DNA of 64,000 nucleotides from positions 2,646,501-2,710,500 of the forward strand of contig JAPTOF010000003.1 of the NCBI GenBank assembly GCA_028554755.1, given 5' to 3'. How positions within the stretch are numbered: the first letter of the stretch is position 1; each line of letters opens with the position of its first letter. The DNA is from Cordia subcordata (lineage: Eukaryota; Streptophyta; Magnoliopsida; Boraginales; Cordiaceae). Under the pieces are notes generated by a model. It worked only from the letters and a program-made list of their open reading frames with translations, was not told the origin of the DNA and ran no database searches. Below, piece by piece: positions 36,557 through 46,679 of this stretch. A program made the translations under genes and the position numbers.

Positions 36557-36990
36557 TAAATATGCAATTCAATTAACTAAACTTTCACAAGAACAATAAT
36601 TAAATTCAATTATTATCTATTATATAATTTTTTATTACTCTAAAATTAATCAACTTGGGATTTATATAATATATAGTACTATGTTTAAAAAATTATTTTA
36701 AATTTTAGATTAAAAATAAAAATATTGATTTTGTTTCACAACATTATTATGTAAAGGTCTTTTTTTGGTCATTTTAACAAACAATACTACTTATAAGCAC
36801 ATACTCACCGAAATGTTAATAACATACAATTATATGTTATCTAAATACTTCTATACTTATTTTTTATTTGCTTATAAAAACTAATTGCTTATAAGCACTT
36901 TAAGAAAAGTAAACCAAATCAGCCATTGACAAGTATTATTTTTCCCTTTGGACACGTCACGCTTCCATAGGCAGCGTGATTTCTACTTTC

Positions 36991-37011
36991 AGCAGCAGCA
37001 GCAGCAGCAGC
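36991..37011 (+). repeat. (AGC)7 microsatellite
   Basis: Seven perfect AGC units. The orthologous position of the related upstream regions (43575 and 57485) has only AAAAGCAGC, so the expansion is specific to this copy. Confidence 0.9.
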
Positions 37012-37872
37012 TTCCATGAGTGTACTCTTAAACGCCGTAAGAAGTACAATAATAGTGATTAATAATCTCTTCCAAAGACTTCCATTTCCGCGTGCTTTGA
37101 CGTTTGAGGGAATTGCTATTTGTTTAACGTTGGAGTCAATCGCGAATGATATGCTTTGTCTGGAAGTTAAGAAGGTAATGCACTGAAAATTAGAGAGAAA
37201 TTACCAAAGATTTTGTAGTCAAACAGTACGTTTCTCATTTTTAATATAAGTAGGACTATGGATCAATCCTTACTAGTTGTAATGTAATTAATTTTTGGTT
37301 TCTTTAAAGTAAAAATTCAAGAGAAATTAGAATTAATTGTTTCCTTGTTTGACTAGAGAAAAATAATTGGCGAAAATTTTTAGAATGATAATTTCTTTTC
37401 GTTTTGCCCACTTCGCTTCTGTTATCAATGTGAGTACTTCTCGAAGGTCTTTTGATTAACAGTTTACATTCAAACTTTAAAATATACCATCTTTTTAACG
37501 AGCACAGAATTCACTTCTGTTTAACGAGCACAATATTCACTTGTTAATGTTCTATCAATATTTTCTAAAAGGACAAAATAACATAATTTCCCTTAAAGTT
37601 GACCTCTAATTATTCTCTTGTCAGGCATGCATGGTATAGGCATGAGAAGTCAATTATATATATATTTTTACCGCTCACTTCCAATGTAATTTATTGCTCC
37701 TCATAGATTCAAACTTATGTCATTAATTTTTAAAAAATAATTTTAATTATTTGAGTTAATCTGTGAACCCGAAGAGAGTTAATCATATTAATCTCACTGT
37801 ACATGTGTATATTGCTTTCCTCTTCTCTCCGTCAAAGTTTCCTTCACATTATAGCTTGAGCATTTCATATAT

Positions 37873-37902
37873 CTATATATATATATATATATATATATAT
37901 AG
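37873..37902 (+). repeat. (TA)n microsatellite in the promoter of the truncated NHL copy
   Basis: About fourteen TA units, flanked by CATATATC and AGATATATC. It is absent from the promoters of the full-length copies. Confidence 0.9.
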
Positions 37903-38080
37903 ATATATCTTGAATTTGTACAACCCGCAAGAATTACGAGATCACCCTAAGGACACCTTTAGCATTCAGATTCACGGACTGATTACAAAACCTTGTTCAA
38001 AAAAGTGAAACCCGTTAGCTGTCCGCTCACAGGCTAGGCAGTGACTTTGAAGCTTTTTTGCCAACATCTCAGTTGCTCCC

Positions 38081-38335
38081 ATGGCGGACAGAAATCACCA
38101 AGTGCAACCCACACCACAAGACCACGAAGAATCAGCCTTGATGCAATCCAAAAACCTAAACAGAAAGAAGAGAATGAAATGCTTAGCATACATCTTCGCC
38201 TTAGCTCTGCTCCTAGCTGCTATCATTCTAGCCTTGGCATTAACCTTTCTGAAAACCAGATCACCAAGATTTCGCGTAATCTCAGGGACAATCAACACCT
38301 TCAACATGGCGATAATCCCAAGCCATTTCTTCTAA
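38081..38335 (+). pseudogene. Truncated NDR1/HIN1-like (LEA_2) gene, copy 0
   Basis: From the ATG to about 38323 the sequence is identical to the three full copies, covering the cytosolic N-terminus and the membrane anchor. It then leaves the gene abruptly at the codons for IIPS and runs into the AATAAT-rich start of the next copy's upstream region, meeting a stop at 38333-38335 (84 residues). The whole extracytoplasmic LEA_2 domain is missing. Upstream, its leader is only loosely similar to the other copies, and the TATATAA found there is replaced by GATTACAAAA. A membrane-anchor-only product could be made but is unlikely to be functional. The break looks like an unequal-exchange or assembly junction. 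Confidence 0.85.
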
Positions 38336-38423
38336 ATAATTAATAATAATAATAATTAATAATTTCTTCTAAAGACTTCCATTTCGTGTGCTTTGACATT
38401 TGAGGGTATTGCTTAAGCGTTGG

Positions 38424-38987
38424 AGTCAATCGCGAATGACATGTTTGTCTGGAAGTTAAGAAGGCGATGCACTGTAAATCAGAGAAATTAAAATTAATCG
38501 TTTCCATTTTTGACTAGAGAAAAATAAATGGGAAAAAAAATTTAGAAGGATAATTTCTTCTCATTTTTCCTACTTGGTTTCTTTTATCAGCGTGAGGACT
38601 TCTGGAAGGTCTTTAGATTAACATTCACGTCAAAACTTTAATATATAATCTTTCTAACGAGTTTGATATGAACCCATTATTATTTACCGTGTTAATGTCA
38701 CACAATACATATCTATGTTGCTTACCTCCGCTCTTAGGACAAAAATCTGCTTCTGAGCATAACTTGAATCTTGTACAGCTCGTGGGAGCTACGAGAAGGG
38801 ACTCCTTGGGCATTTAGGGTCGCGGATCCCGTCATAGAATCCTGTTCAATAAGTAAAGTGCATTAGCAGTTGTCCTATCCTTTACATGATAGTTTAAGCA
38901 TTTCAAGCACCTATAGAACCCATAAGAACTAGGAGATCATCCCAAGGACACCTTCACCATCCCAAGGTTCACGGACTGACTATATAA
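38424..38987 (+). promoter_or_regulatory. Promoter of NHL copy 1
   Basis: Two W-box-like sites are present, AGTCAA (38424-38429, TTGACT on the other strand) and TTGACT (38510-38515). A TATATAA box (38981-38987) lies 90 bp before the ATG. WRKY factors bind TTGAC(C/T) in defence genes; regulation by them here is inference. Confidence 0.5.
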
Positions 38988-39076
38988 CCATATTCAATAA
39001 GTGAAACGCATTCGCTATGCGCACTGAGATTACTAAATAACTTTCCAGCTCTTTTGCTAACATCTCAGCTGCTCCC

Positions 39077-39700
39077 ATGGCGGACAGAAATCACCAAGTG
39101 CAACCCACACCACAAGACCACGAAGAATCAGCCTTGATGCAATCCAAAAACCTAAACAGAAAGAAGAGAATGAAATGCTTAGCATACATCTTCGCCTTAG
39201 CTCTGCTCCTAGCTGCTATCATTCTAGCCTTGGCATTAACCTTTCTGAAAACCAGATCACCAAGATTTCGCGTAATCTCAGGGACAATCAACACCTTCAA
39301 CATGGCGATAATCCCAAGCCCTTCATTCGGCATGACCTTGAGAGCTCAACTCAGCGTGAAGAACACGAATTTCGGCCGCTACGAGTACGAAAACAGCACG
39401 ATTTACTTCTTGTACAACGGCGTGGCTGTTGGGGAAGCTGCGGTTCCTAAGGCACGAACTGGGGCGCGGTCGACCAAGAATTTGGAAGTAGTGGTGAGTC
39501 TTTCGTCCAGGAACGTTGGGAACGCTTCGCAGCTGGAGTATGATCTTGGGGTTGGGGTTTTGAGTATTAAGAGCCGGTCTCAGTTGAGAGGAAAGGTGAA
39601 GCTGATTAACCTGATCAAGAGGAAGAAGTCTGCGAATATGGATTGCGCTATTTCCATTAATTTGTCAGACGAAGTCATTCGAGACTTGCGATGCCAATAG
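39077..39700 (+). CDS. NDR1/HIN1-like LEA_2 membrane protein, copy 1
   Basis: This is an intronless frame of 207 residues. Residues 1-33 are a hydrophilic, basic-ending cytosolic tail (NLNRKKRMK). About 34-56 is one hydrophobic anchor (ALALLLAAIILALALTF). About 65-205 is a LEA_2 domain with the VKNTNFGRYEYENSTI strand pattern and the family ending MDCAISINLSDEV...LRCQ. This is the layout of plant NHL and so-called LEA hydroxyproline-rich glycoprotein family members: type II plasma-membrane proteins, several of which (NDR1, NHL3) act in pathogen responses. The exact role is unknown. NxS/T sites at N106 and N149 could be glycosylated. The protein is identical to copies 2 and 3. Its upstream and downstream flanks both match copy 3. 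Confidence 0.92.
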   Translation: MADRNHQVQPTPQDHEESALMQSKNLNRKKRMKCLAYIFALALLLAAIILALALTFLKTRSPRFRVISGTINTFNMAIIPSPSFGMTLRAQLSVKNTNFGRYEYENSTIYFLYNGVAVGEAAVPKARTGARSTKNLEVVVSLSSRNVGNASQLEYDLGVGVLSIKSRSQLRGKVKLINLIKRKKSANMDCAISINLSDEVIRDLRCQ

Positions 39701-40149
39701 AAAGTTGAATTCCTATATCTTATCAGTCTTTCTTTATTTAGTAGAAATTCATGTTTTGCATGTTGAAAGATGAAGGAATGAGCAAGTGATATATAACAAT
39801 ACTCATTCCTTTTTTTTCCTTTTAAAGGGAGGTCGCAAGATGATGATTCTTGGGGATGATGCCCTCCGAACATCATCCCCTAACAAACTCTTAATTGAAT
39901 CTGAGGGGTCTTCAAAACCTCCATAATTAAAGCAATGGATACTGACTCTTACATTTTTGTTTAACCTGTCATGGATTTTGCCAGTACCAGGCAGTTGCAT
40001 AAACAATTCCTCCTCAAAGCAGGGACGACGAAAAAGACATACTTTGTATACAAATAATTATTTCAACTTTTGAGCAGAATCTGTTATTTATTTATTTTTT
40101 TCTTGGTGTGATTCCTTTAATTGTGCATGGTGGAAGAAAATAGTCGCGT

Positions 40150-40760
40150 TTTAACAGTGTTTCTTTTCTTCTCTTTTACATCTACTTACCCACAGATGTG
40201 CTTAAAGGAAAATCCCCCTTTGAAATGCTTTTTAACAAAATTCTGAACTATCAAAAAATGCATATTTTTTGGTGTTTGTGCTATCCTTGGCTTTGGTCTC
40301 TTTCTCAGCATGAGTTACAATCTCTTTGCAAACTGTTAAAAATTGCTGCTCAATTAAATTATAAAAGAAATGAAATGAAAAATGAGCATTCTACTGTGAA
40401 CTGCCCAAAGACGCTCCTCGTTGAAGAGTAAAATCTTCAGTTGGCCAACACTCTCACAATCAGTAATAATTCTTATACTGAGCATTGCATCCTGTTTTGT
40501 ATACTCAAACATCTCAATCATCTGGAGGCAGGGGCAGAGGCAAGGTTTCAGAGGTAGAGGCAGGATGTAGAGGGGTAAAAGAGGAGGTTTCAGGAGAGTT
40601 TCAAGTCCTATTTCTCATTCTTCTTCTTTTTCTCTGTCTTTTGTTTCTTCTACTTCCCCGTCTCCTAGTAATATGCCTTTTTCCATACCCCTTGTGTGTC
40701 AAATATGTGGCAAAAGAAATCATGTTGCACTGGATTGATATAGTCAACTACACTAGCTCT
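40150..40760 (+). mobile_element. Copia retrotransposon debris (integrase and gag pieces)
   Basis: At 40196-40290 the plus strand reads DVLKGKSPFEMLF then MHIFWCLCYP, the conserved region near the end of Copia integrase. At about 40500-40735 it reads an Arg/Gly-rich stretch and then a gag zinc knuckle C-X2-C-X4-H-X4 in which the last Cys codon is TGA. The order (integrase before gag) is opposite to an intact element, so these are rearranged or independent fragments. A near-identical copy lies at 59330-59930. Confidence 0.7.
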
Positions 40761-40922
40761 AACCTCTTAAACAAGCTATGACTACACAAACTAATCCTGT
40801 TACTCGTGTCCTTGGTGAGAAGTTCATTCACTGGAAGCTTGGCCATCGTCGAACATTTTTTTGGTGTGACACTTGGATTGGGGATGAGCCTTTCAAAAAT
40901 CTTGCTCCTATTGTCAACATAA

Positions 40923-41352
40923 TGTAACGGGTTGCGTGCCATTTGCCCGCACAGTCCACCGAGGTTAAGGATAGGGCCAGCCAACCACACTAGGTCAACA
41001 AGCATCAACGTAACAATATGAATAGTCTAACAAGGTTGACAGCAGTAAGACGAACATCACATGATACAATAAGCATAAAATACGACCAATGTGGCTAGAG
41101 GCCTTCCAGCTAGGCTTCTGGGTCCAGGGAATCTATCGGGGCATGATAAACTCCCACACTCAATCCACTAGTGTCCTCATAGCGAACCAAGTCACCAACA
41201 CTCGTGACAAGTCCACCAACATTATTTTATGCGACTTCTCTCTATGAGACCAGGCCTAACAACAGTGATCCTCACGCACAGGTCGATTCCCAATCACCTG
41301 ACTAAAGCACCTTAACCACACCCTCCTCGTGCATGCACCACCAACAATCCTG
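40923..41352 (-). mobile_element. Truncated TRIM element (one LTR plus part of interior)
   Basis: This matches 60094-60523: the LTR beginning TGTAACGGGTTGCGTGCC on the plus strand and the adjoining interior up to CAACAATCCTG. The interior is cut at 41352 by the duplication junction, so the primer-binding site and second LTR are missing. Confidence 0.75.
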
Positions 41353-41606
41353 TTGATGAGAGCAGCAAAAAAGATTTTGTGAGTGGTGATGGAGATGATT
41401 TTGAAGAAGGGGTGACAAGGGCATGGGGTATTGTGGTGCAAGGGAAAGGAGTGGAATGTGGTCCAGCTTGCTATTTGTTGAAGACTAGTAGGGTTGGTGC
41501 TGGTTTAGGGTTGGGAATGTGTTGCACACATTTTTGTTTAACGAGAGTCCAGAGTTTTACCCAAAGTGCTCTCAGGCAGTTTGAAGATTCTTGGTTGTTG
41601 AGGTGA
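41350..41606 (+). pseudogene. 5'-truncated copy of the DUF7804-like gene
   Basis: From CTGTTGATGAG on, this equals 55275-55531, the last ~85 codons of the intact gene, ending in the same TGA. The first two thirds, including the transit peptide and the SRLDEWM segment, are absent, because the TRIM interior is fused here. No promoter is evident, and the in-frame ATG is internal. The remaining part keeps the Cys-rich GPACYLL...CTHFCL motif without frameshift, implying recent origin. Confidence 0.85.
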
Positions 41607-41999
41607 AGAGGGAATTCTTTTTTTTTTTTTTTTTTTCATCGGGAGGCCGCGGCAAGAATTTGTTGTTGATCATTTTAGGAGAGGAGACTCGTCTAAACCT
41701 ACACCCAAGCATTTTCTCAAGGGAGTTAAGATTGGTTTTTTATTGATTGTTTTTAGCTGGTCTAGCTGACAACTATTCATCCATTGGAATTGATTGAAAT
41801 TAGATGATTCATTTGTTTTTTCATAAAGTGACTCAATTTGCTCATCTGGTTCTGTATTTTCAAAGCCTTGCATATAGGTTGATTTCCTTGCATTATATGG
41901 GTCTAGACACATTGATAAAATTCTCATAGCATTTTATGCAATTTAGGGATTCAGTTTATAAATGTTTTCCTTGTAAAAATTTGAAAGCAAGGCAATATA

Positions 42000-43117
42000 T
42001 AAATTTTTTTTTGGTTAAAAAAAGCGAGTACTTGTATTGATTTCATAACCGTTTTACATCAAAAAAGGGGACTCGGGCATATAACGAGAGCAACCTCTCC
42101 TTCTGTGTGGTTTAGAACTTGTACAAATCTTATGAAGAGAAAAGGGATACATGTTTTCTCAACTGCATTGATGAGATCTTTAAGTTTTCAATTCTATGAA
42201 ATGGTTGTAATCAATTCCATGGTCCATAGTTTGTAGATATATTAAATCAAAAGCATACAGTAATATTTAAAAGTAAATATCAATCTTTATGATTTCTAAT
42301 ATGATCACGACTTGCTTTATTTATTCAGCAAAAGCAGAATTTTGAATGTGTTTCATAAGCTAAAATAGGTTGTCAAACAATGATGTGGGAACTGGTTTTA
42401 ACACGTGGACAACGTTGAAAAATCTTGATATTAGGTTGGAACAGTCTTATCTTAAATATAAAAATATCCTATAAAAAAATAAGTATTTGATATAATTAAC
42501 AAGACGGTTTTATTGTAATTTTGTTACTCTAAACAAAAAATGTTGTTATAAGTTAATTTGGTAATAATGTTCTAAATTTTCAGATATGTTATTATAATTC
42601 TATGATTAAATAGTTAATTTTAAAGTAAAAACTATTAATTAATTTTTAAATTTTTTTTGCATTGATAATGTTTTTAAATTATAAAGTTTCAAATATGTCA
42701 ATGTCAAATTTTCTAATTTTAGTTTCCAATTTTTAAATTTTTAAAATTAAAATTTTTATTTTTAACTTTTACTTAATTTTTAATTATTTTTCTTTTAAAT
42801 TTTTAGTTTTTAATTTTTAATCTTTTAATCTTTTCACTCTTTTATAACTTATAAGATAAGATATAAGTATTTTAAACCCAACTTATTTTTTATAACTACA
42901 GATAAGACATCTTGCGAAAGGTATCTTATAAATGATTTACGATAATAACTAATACTTTTTTCATATAAGTTATCAAATAAGATAAGTATTTTAGAATAAG
43001 ACCAAACCAAACATATCATTAAAACAACTCATACTTTTTATCTTATAAGATATAAACAATTCATCATAATTTTTTTTTTTTTACAATTGTACAGATAACA
43101 CATCTTAGCATAAGCAT
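42000..43117. other. AT-rich spacer within block 2
   Basis: No gene is supported. It includes oligo-T/A stretches and degenerate ends related to the 270-bp Tourist-like family (phrases such as CAGTCTTATCTTAAATA and AGAATAAGACCAAACCAAAC). Confidence 0.5.
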
Positions 43118-43200
43118 GGGATTAGGGGATAGCTTAACTGGGTGAAACTTTCTCTCTCACGTGTGAGGTCTTGGGTTTATTTCCATGGAGGTTGGAGGTT
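43118..43200 (+). mobile_element. tRNA-derived SINE-like fragment
   Basis: GGATAGCTTAACTGGGTGAA resembles an A box and, about 33 bp on, GAGGTCTTGGGTTTATTTCC a degenerate B box, the spacing of a Pol III promoter in plant SINEs. The tRNA fold itself is not preserved. A copy is found near 57042-57122 in the duplicate block. Confidence 0.4.
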
Positions 43201-43696
43201 TAACCGGAAAAAAAAATATATCTTACCATAAGCATATTATGAAACTCAAAACAAATCATACTTTTTTTATATAAAAAAGTATGGTGAGTTTAATCGGAAA
43301 AAAAAAATTCTTACCATAAGTATATTATAAAACTTAAAACAAATCATACTTTTTCATATAAAAAAGTATCTTATCATAAGATTATATCAAACAGAACGAT
43401 AAACATATTTTATCTAAATACTTTTTTATTTATTTCTCATTTGTTTACAAACATCAATTGCTTATCGGTAATTTAAGAAAAGCGAAGCGAAATCAGCCGT
43501 TGACAAGTATTATTTTTTTCACTTTGGACATGGCACACGTCCATTGGCTGCATGACTTCTATTTTTCAACAAAAGCAGCTTTCGTGAGTCAACTCTTAAA
43601 CGTCGTAAGAAGTATAATAATAATAATAATTAATAATTTCTTCTAAAGACTTCCATTTCGTGTGCTTTGACATTTGAGGGTATTGCTTAAGCGTTG

Positions 43697-44256
43697 AGTC
43701 AATCGCGAATGACATGTTTGTCTGGAAGTTAAGAAGGCGATGCACTGTAAATCAGAGAAATTAAAATTAATCGTTTCCATTTTTGACTAGAGAAAAATAA
43801 ATGGGAAAAAAAATTTAGAAGGATAATTTCTTCTCATTTTTCCTACTTGGTTTCTTTTATCAGCGTGAGGACTTCTGGAAGGTCTTTAGATTAACATTCA
43901 CGTCAAAACTTTAATATATAATCTTTCTAACGAGTTTGATATGAACCCATTATTATTTACCGTGTTAATGTCACACAATACATATCTATGTTGCTTACCT
44001 CCGCTCTTAGGACAAAAATCTGCTTCTGAGCATAACTTGAATCTTGTACAGCTCGTGGGAGCTACGAGAAGGGACTCCTTGGGCATTTAGGGTCGCGGAT
44101 CCCGTCATAGAATCCTGTTCAATAAGTAAAGTCGTTAGCGGTTGTCTATCCTTTACATGATAGTTTAAGCATTTCAAGCACCTATAGAACCCATAAGAAC
44201 TAGGAGATCATCCCAAGGACACCTTCACCATCCCAAGGTTCACTTCGACTATATAA
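43697..44256 (+). promoter_or_regulatory. Promoter of NHL copy 2
   Basis: The same elements as in copy 1 are present: AGTCAA (43697-43702), TTGACT (43783-43788) and TATATAA (44250-44256), again about 90 bp before the ATG. One G is missing before the first site relative to copies 1 and 3. Confidence 0.5.
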
Positions 44257-44345
44257 CCATATTCAATAAGTGAAACGCATTCGCTATGCTTACTGAGATT
44301 ACTAAATAACTTTCCAGCTCTTTTGCTAACATCTCAGCTGCTCCC

Positions 44346-44969
44346 ATGGCGGACAGAAATCACCAAGTGCAACCCACACCACAAGACCACGAAGAATCAG
44401 CCTTGATGCAATCCAAAAACCTAAACAGAAAGAAGAGAATGAAATGCTTAGCATACATCTTCGCCTTAGCTCTGCTCCTAGCTGCTATCATTCTAGCCTT
44501 GGCATTAACCTTTCTGAAAACCAGATCACCAAGATTTCGCGTAATCTCAGGGACAATCAACACCTTCAACATGGCGATAATCCCAAGCCCTTCATTCGGC
44601 ATGACCTTGAGAGCTCAACTCAGCGTGAAGAACACGAATTTCGGCCGCTACGAGTACGAAAACAGCACGATTTACTTCTTGTACAACGGCGTGGCTGTTG
44701 GGGAAGCTGCGGTTCCTAAGGCACGAACTGGGGCGCGGTCGACCAAGAATTTGGAAGTAGTGGTGAGTCTTTCGTCCAGGAACGTTGGGAACGCTTCGCA
44801 GCTGGAGTATGATCTTGGGGTTGGGGTTTTGAGTATTAAGAGCCGGTCTCAGTTGAGAGGAAAGGTGAAGCTGATTAACCTGATCAAGAGGAAGAAGTCT
44901 GCGAATATGGATTGCGCTATTTCCATTAATTTGTCAGACGAAGTCATTCGAGACTTGCGATGCCAATAG
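44346..44969 (+). CDS. NDR1/HIN1-like LEA_2 membrane protein, copy 2
   Basis: The 207-residue product is identical to copies 1 and 3, with the anchor at 34-56, the LEA_2 domain at about 65-205 and the C-terminal LRCQ. As read by eye the nucleotide sequence is also identical through the coding region. The distinctive point is context: the upstream 3 kb match the recent duplicate at 55.3-58.2 kb, whereas the 3' flank (from about 45009) is a clearly diverged relative of the flank of copies 1 and 3 (ATGTTTTCTATGTTAAAAGA versus ATGTTTTGCATGTTGAAAGA, then indels). The coding region therefore sits at the edge of a recently homogenised tract. The function is as for the family: a membrane-anchored NHL protein, probably stress- or defence-related, unproven here. 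Confidence 0.92.
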   Translation: MADRNHQVQPTPQDHEESALMQSKNLNRKKRMKCLAYIFALALLLAAIILALALTFLKTRSPRFRVISGTINTFNMAIIPSPSFGMTLRAQLSVKNTNFGRYEYENSTIYFLYNGVAVGEAAVPKARTGARSTKNLEVVVSLSSRNVGNASQLEYDLGVGVLSIKSRSQLRGKVKLINLIKRKKSANMDCAISINLSDEVIRDLRCQ

Positions 44970-45008
44970 AAAGTTGAATTCCTATATCTTATCAGTCTTT
45001 CTTTATTT

Positions 45009-45370
45009 AATAGAAATTCATGTTTTCTATGTTAAAAGATGAAGGAATGAGCAAGTGATATACAATACTCATTCTTTTTTTTAAAAGCATGACATCTTTT
45101 GTGTTGTTTCCATTAGCAATATGATTGTGCGCTCTCCATAATTCGTTTTTTTCTTAAAGGGAGGTCGCACTGGATCAATTGATGATCATTCTTAGGAATG
45201 ACGGCCTTTGAACATCATCCCCTAACAAACTCTTGATTGAGTCTGAGGGGTTTTCAAAATCTCCACAGTTCAAGCAATGGATACCAACTCCATTTTTGTT
45301 TAACCTGTCATGGCTTTTTGCCAGTACCAGGCAGTTGCATAAATAATTCCTCCTTAAAAGAAGGAATTTA
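45009..45370 (+). repeat. Diverged version of the NHL 3' flank
   Basis: GGGAGGTCGCA, CATCATCCCCTAACAAACTC and GCCAGTACCAGGCAGTTGCA recur in the same order as at 39825-40005 and 58999-59175, but with many substitutions and an insertion of about 60 bp after 45080. It marks the older paralogous layer of the array. Confidence 0.8.
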
Positions 45371-45440
45371 AAGAAAAACGTACTTTCTGTGCATATAATT
45401 ATTTTAACTTTAAGTAGAATTTGATTCTTTTTTTTTTTTT

Positions 45441-45990
45441 TTGTGTAAAATTCCGTCTATGCATACAAGTACGAAAAGTAAAACTCATCGGAAACTTATT
45501 ACTTTTCGCGCTAATCCTAAGCACAAAATGCATCTAATATGATTAGAGCATCGCGGCGAGTGACCTGGGGTATAGGCGATTGTCACCCCTGTAACAAACC
45601 ACACCCACCTAATTCTTTAACTCCCTCGTAGTGGACCAAATAGTTTCGCCACCTCTACCGCATTCTCATTGCTTCTCACAAGCACCTGCATCACAAGTCA
45701 CTCAATAAAAACAAATGCTCCAATGATATCTTGTTGGATGACAGATCCCTTCTGCCATTTTTATCGTCCCTAGTCCTTTTTATTGAGTAGCCAACCTATC
45801 TCTGGTACCACTTGTCACGGGGTTAGAGGCCTGACTTGCTTGGCACCCCACTCCTCACGGTAAAGCCAACCAACCACATTAAACTGACAATTATGAAATA
45901 CAAAACTTGACAGAAATTTATTATACATTTTACGTTAATTCCAAGTACAAGAACCAAGATATATAGGCGATTGTCAGTCCTATGACAAAA
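45441..45990 (-). mobile_element. TRIM-like element, diverged
   Basis: Two related terminal segments (about 45441-45600 and 45813-45990) share AAAACT..GAAA.TTATTA, TAAT.C.AAG.ACA and ATAGGCGATTGTCA blocks in direct orientation. Just left of the right-hand segment, TCTGGTACCA at 45801-45810 is a one-mismatch relative of the initiator-Met tRNA primer-binding complement. The right segment also resembles the LTR of the element at 60094. No coding region. Confidence 0.55.
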
Positions 45991-46679
45991 AATGTATAAA
46001 GAGTGTTTGTGAGCAGACAACTAAGAGTGAAAAATATTTGCATCAAGTTAGCAAATAAAAACATATTCCTCGCCTCGTAACTATTTTTTAACATTGACTG
46101 AAAAAAAACTTTTCATTTGTTCCCTGGTAGAAGAAGGGCTACTCATAACTCATAATTTTCTAGCATTGTAATTTACTAGTCTCCAGTATGTAGAGTAGTC
46201 AAGTAGTTGTCTCTCATGTATTAAAAGTTTAAGTTTGAATGTTTGCCTTGTATGATAGCATTGTCTAAACTTGAACTCATCTGAAATTTGCATTGACATA
46301 TGTACCACTGAACTAAGAGGTTAGACATGTACCGGCCCAATCTATTAAGACACATCTTGAGTTAAGATTCAAACTTAGAAAGTCCCTTTATTGGAAACAT
46401 GGACTAGAGGCCGGTATTTGGGTCGCAAAGGATCAAAAACAACTCATAGGTCAACATGCAGAAACTATGTAAGTTAGCATAAGATTTGATGCATATTAAG
46501 GGCTAAACTTATGGGATCACGAATCCCTCTCTATTCGTGAAAATTGTCTTAATCATAGGAGAGGACCTCCCTTTGGATGGAGGTAAAGGAACCTATGCAA
46601 TGGATGGAACATATCAACATTCATATTGCCTAATAGCCTTCTTGTAGTTATCATTGGACGCTTACCCTTTCATCAAATA

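Larger units (their letters stand above)
33000..37060 (+). repeat. Older segmental duplication, left copy
   Basis: Collinear, diverged matches link this stretch to about 47050-52150. Anchors are ACTAGAGGTTAATTTGAATG (33745 and 47366), ATTTACATGACCTTG (34160 and 47825), GGTGAACTTACT (35435 and 51245) and the CAAAATAC/AGCAATTAA region (35895 and 51770). Beyond 36860 it also matches the upstream part of NHL copies 2 and 3 (43440 and 57350). Substitutions and indels are common, so this is much older than the near-identical blocks to the right. The insertions at 33239-33548 and 35928-36556 are absent from the partner. Confidence 0.75.
38338..41352 (+). repeat. Recent segmental duplication block 1
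   Basis: This block contains the promoter and coding region of NHL copy 1, its 3' flank, Copia debris and most of the left half of a TRIM element. It is nearly identical to about 57530-60523. Differences are scattered small indels in non-coding DNA. It ends at 41350-41352 within the triplet CTG, where sequence switches to the DUF7804-like gene. Confidence 0.9.
41350..45000 (+). repeat. Recent segmental duplication block 2
   Basis: Nearly identical to 55275 to about 58910: the 3' end of the DUF7804-like gene, its 3' flank, a SINE-like sequence, AT-rich DNA and the NHL promoter and coding region. Small differences include homopolymer lengths and a few 2-4-base changes just upstream of the NHL gene. 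Identity falls off soon after the NHL stop codon (from about 45009). Confidence 0.9.

Noticed and set aside
38625..38813. 62-residue minus-strand open frame repeated at 43898 and 57809
   Set aside because: It is conserved only because the promoters are recent duplicates. It lies across the NHL upstream region, has no domain, and no independent conservation is visible.
39091..39333. Minus-strand 80-residue frame inside each NHL gene
   Set aside because: A shadow of the NHL coding sequence on the opposite strand.
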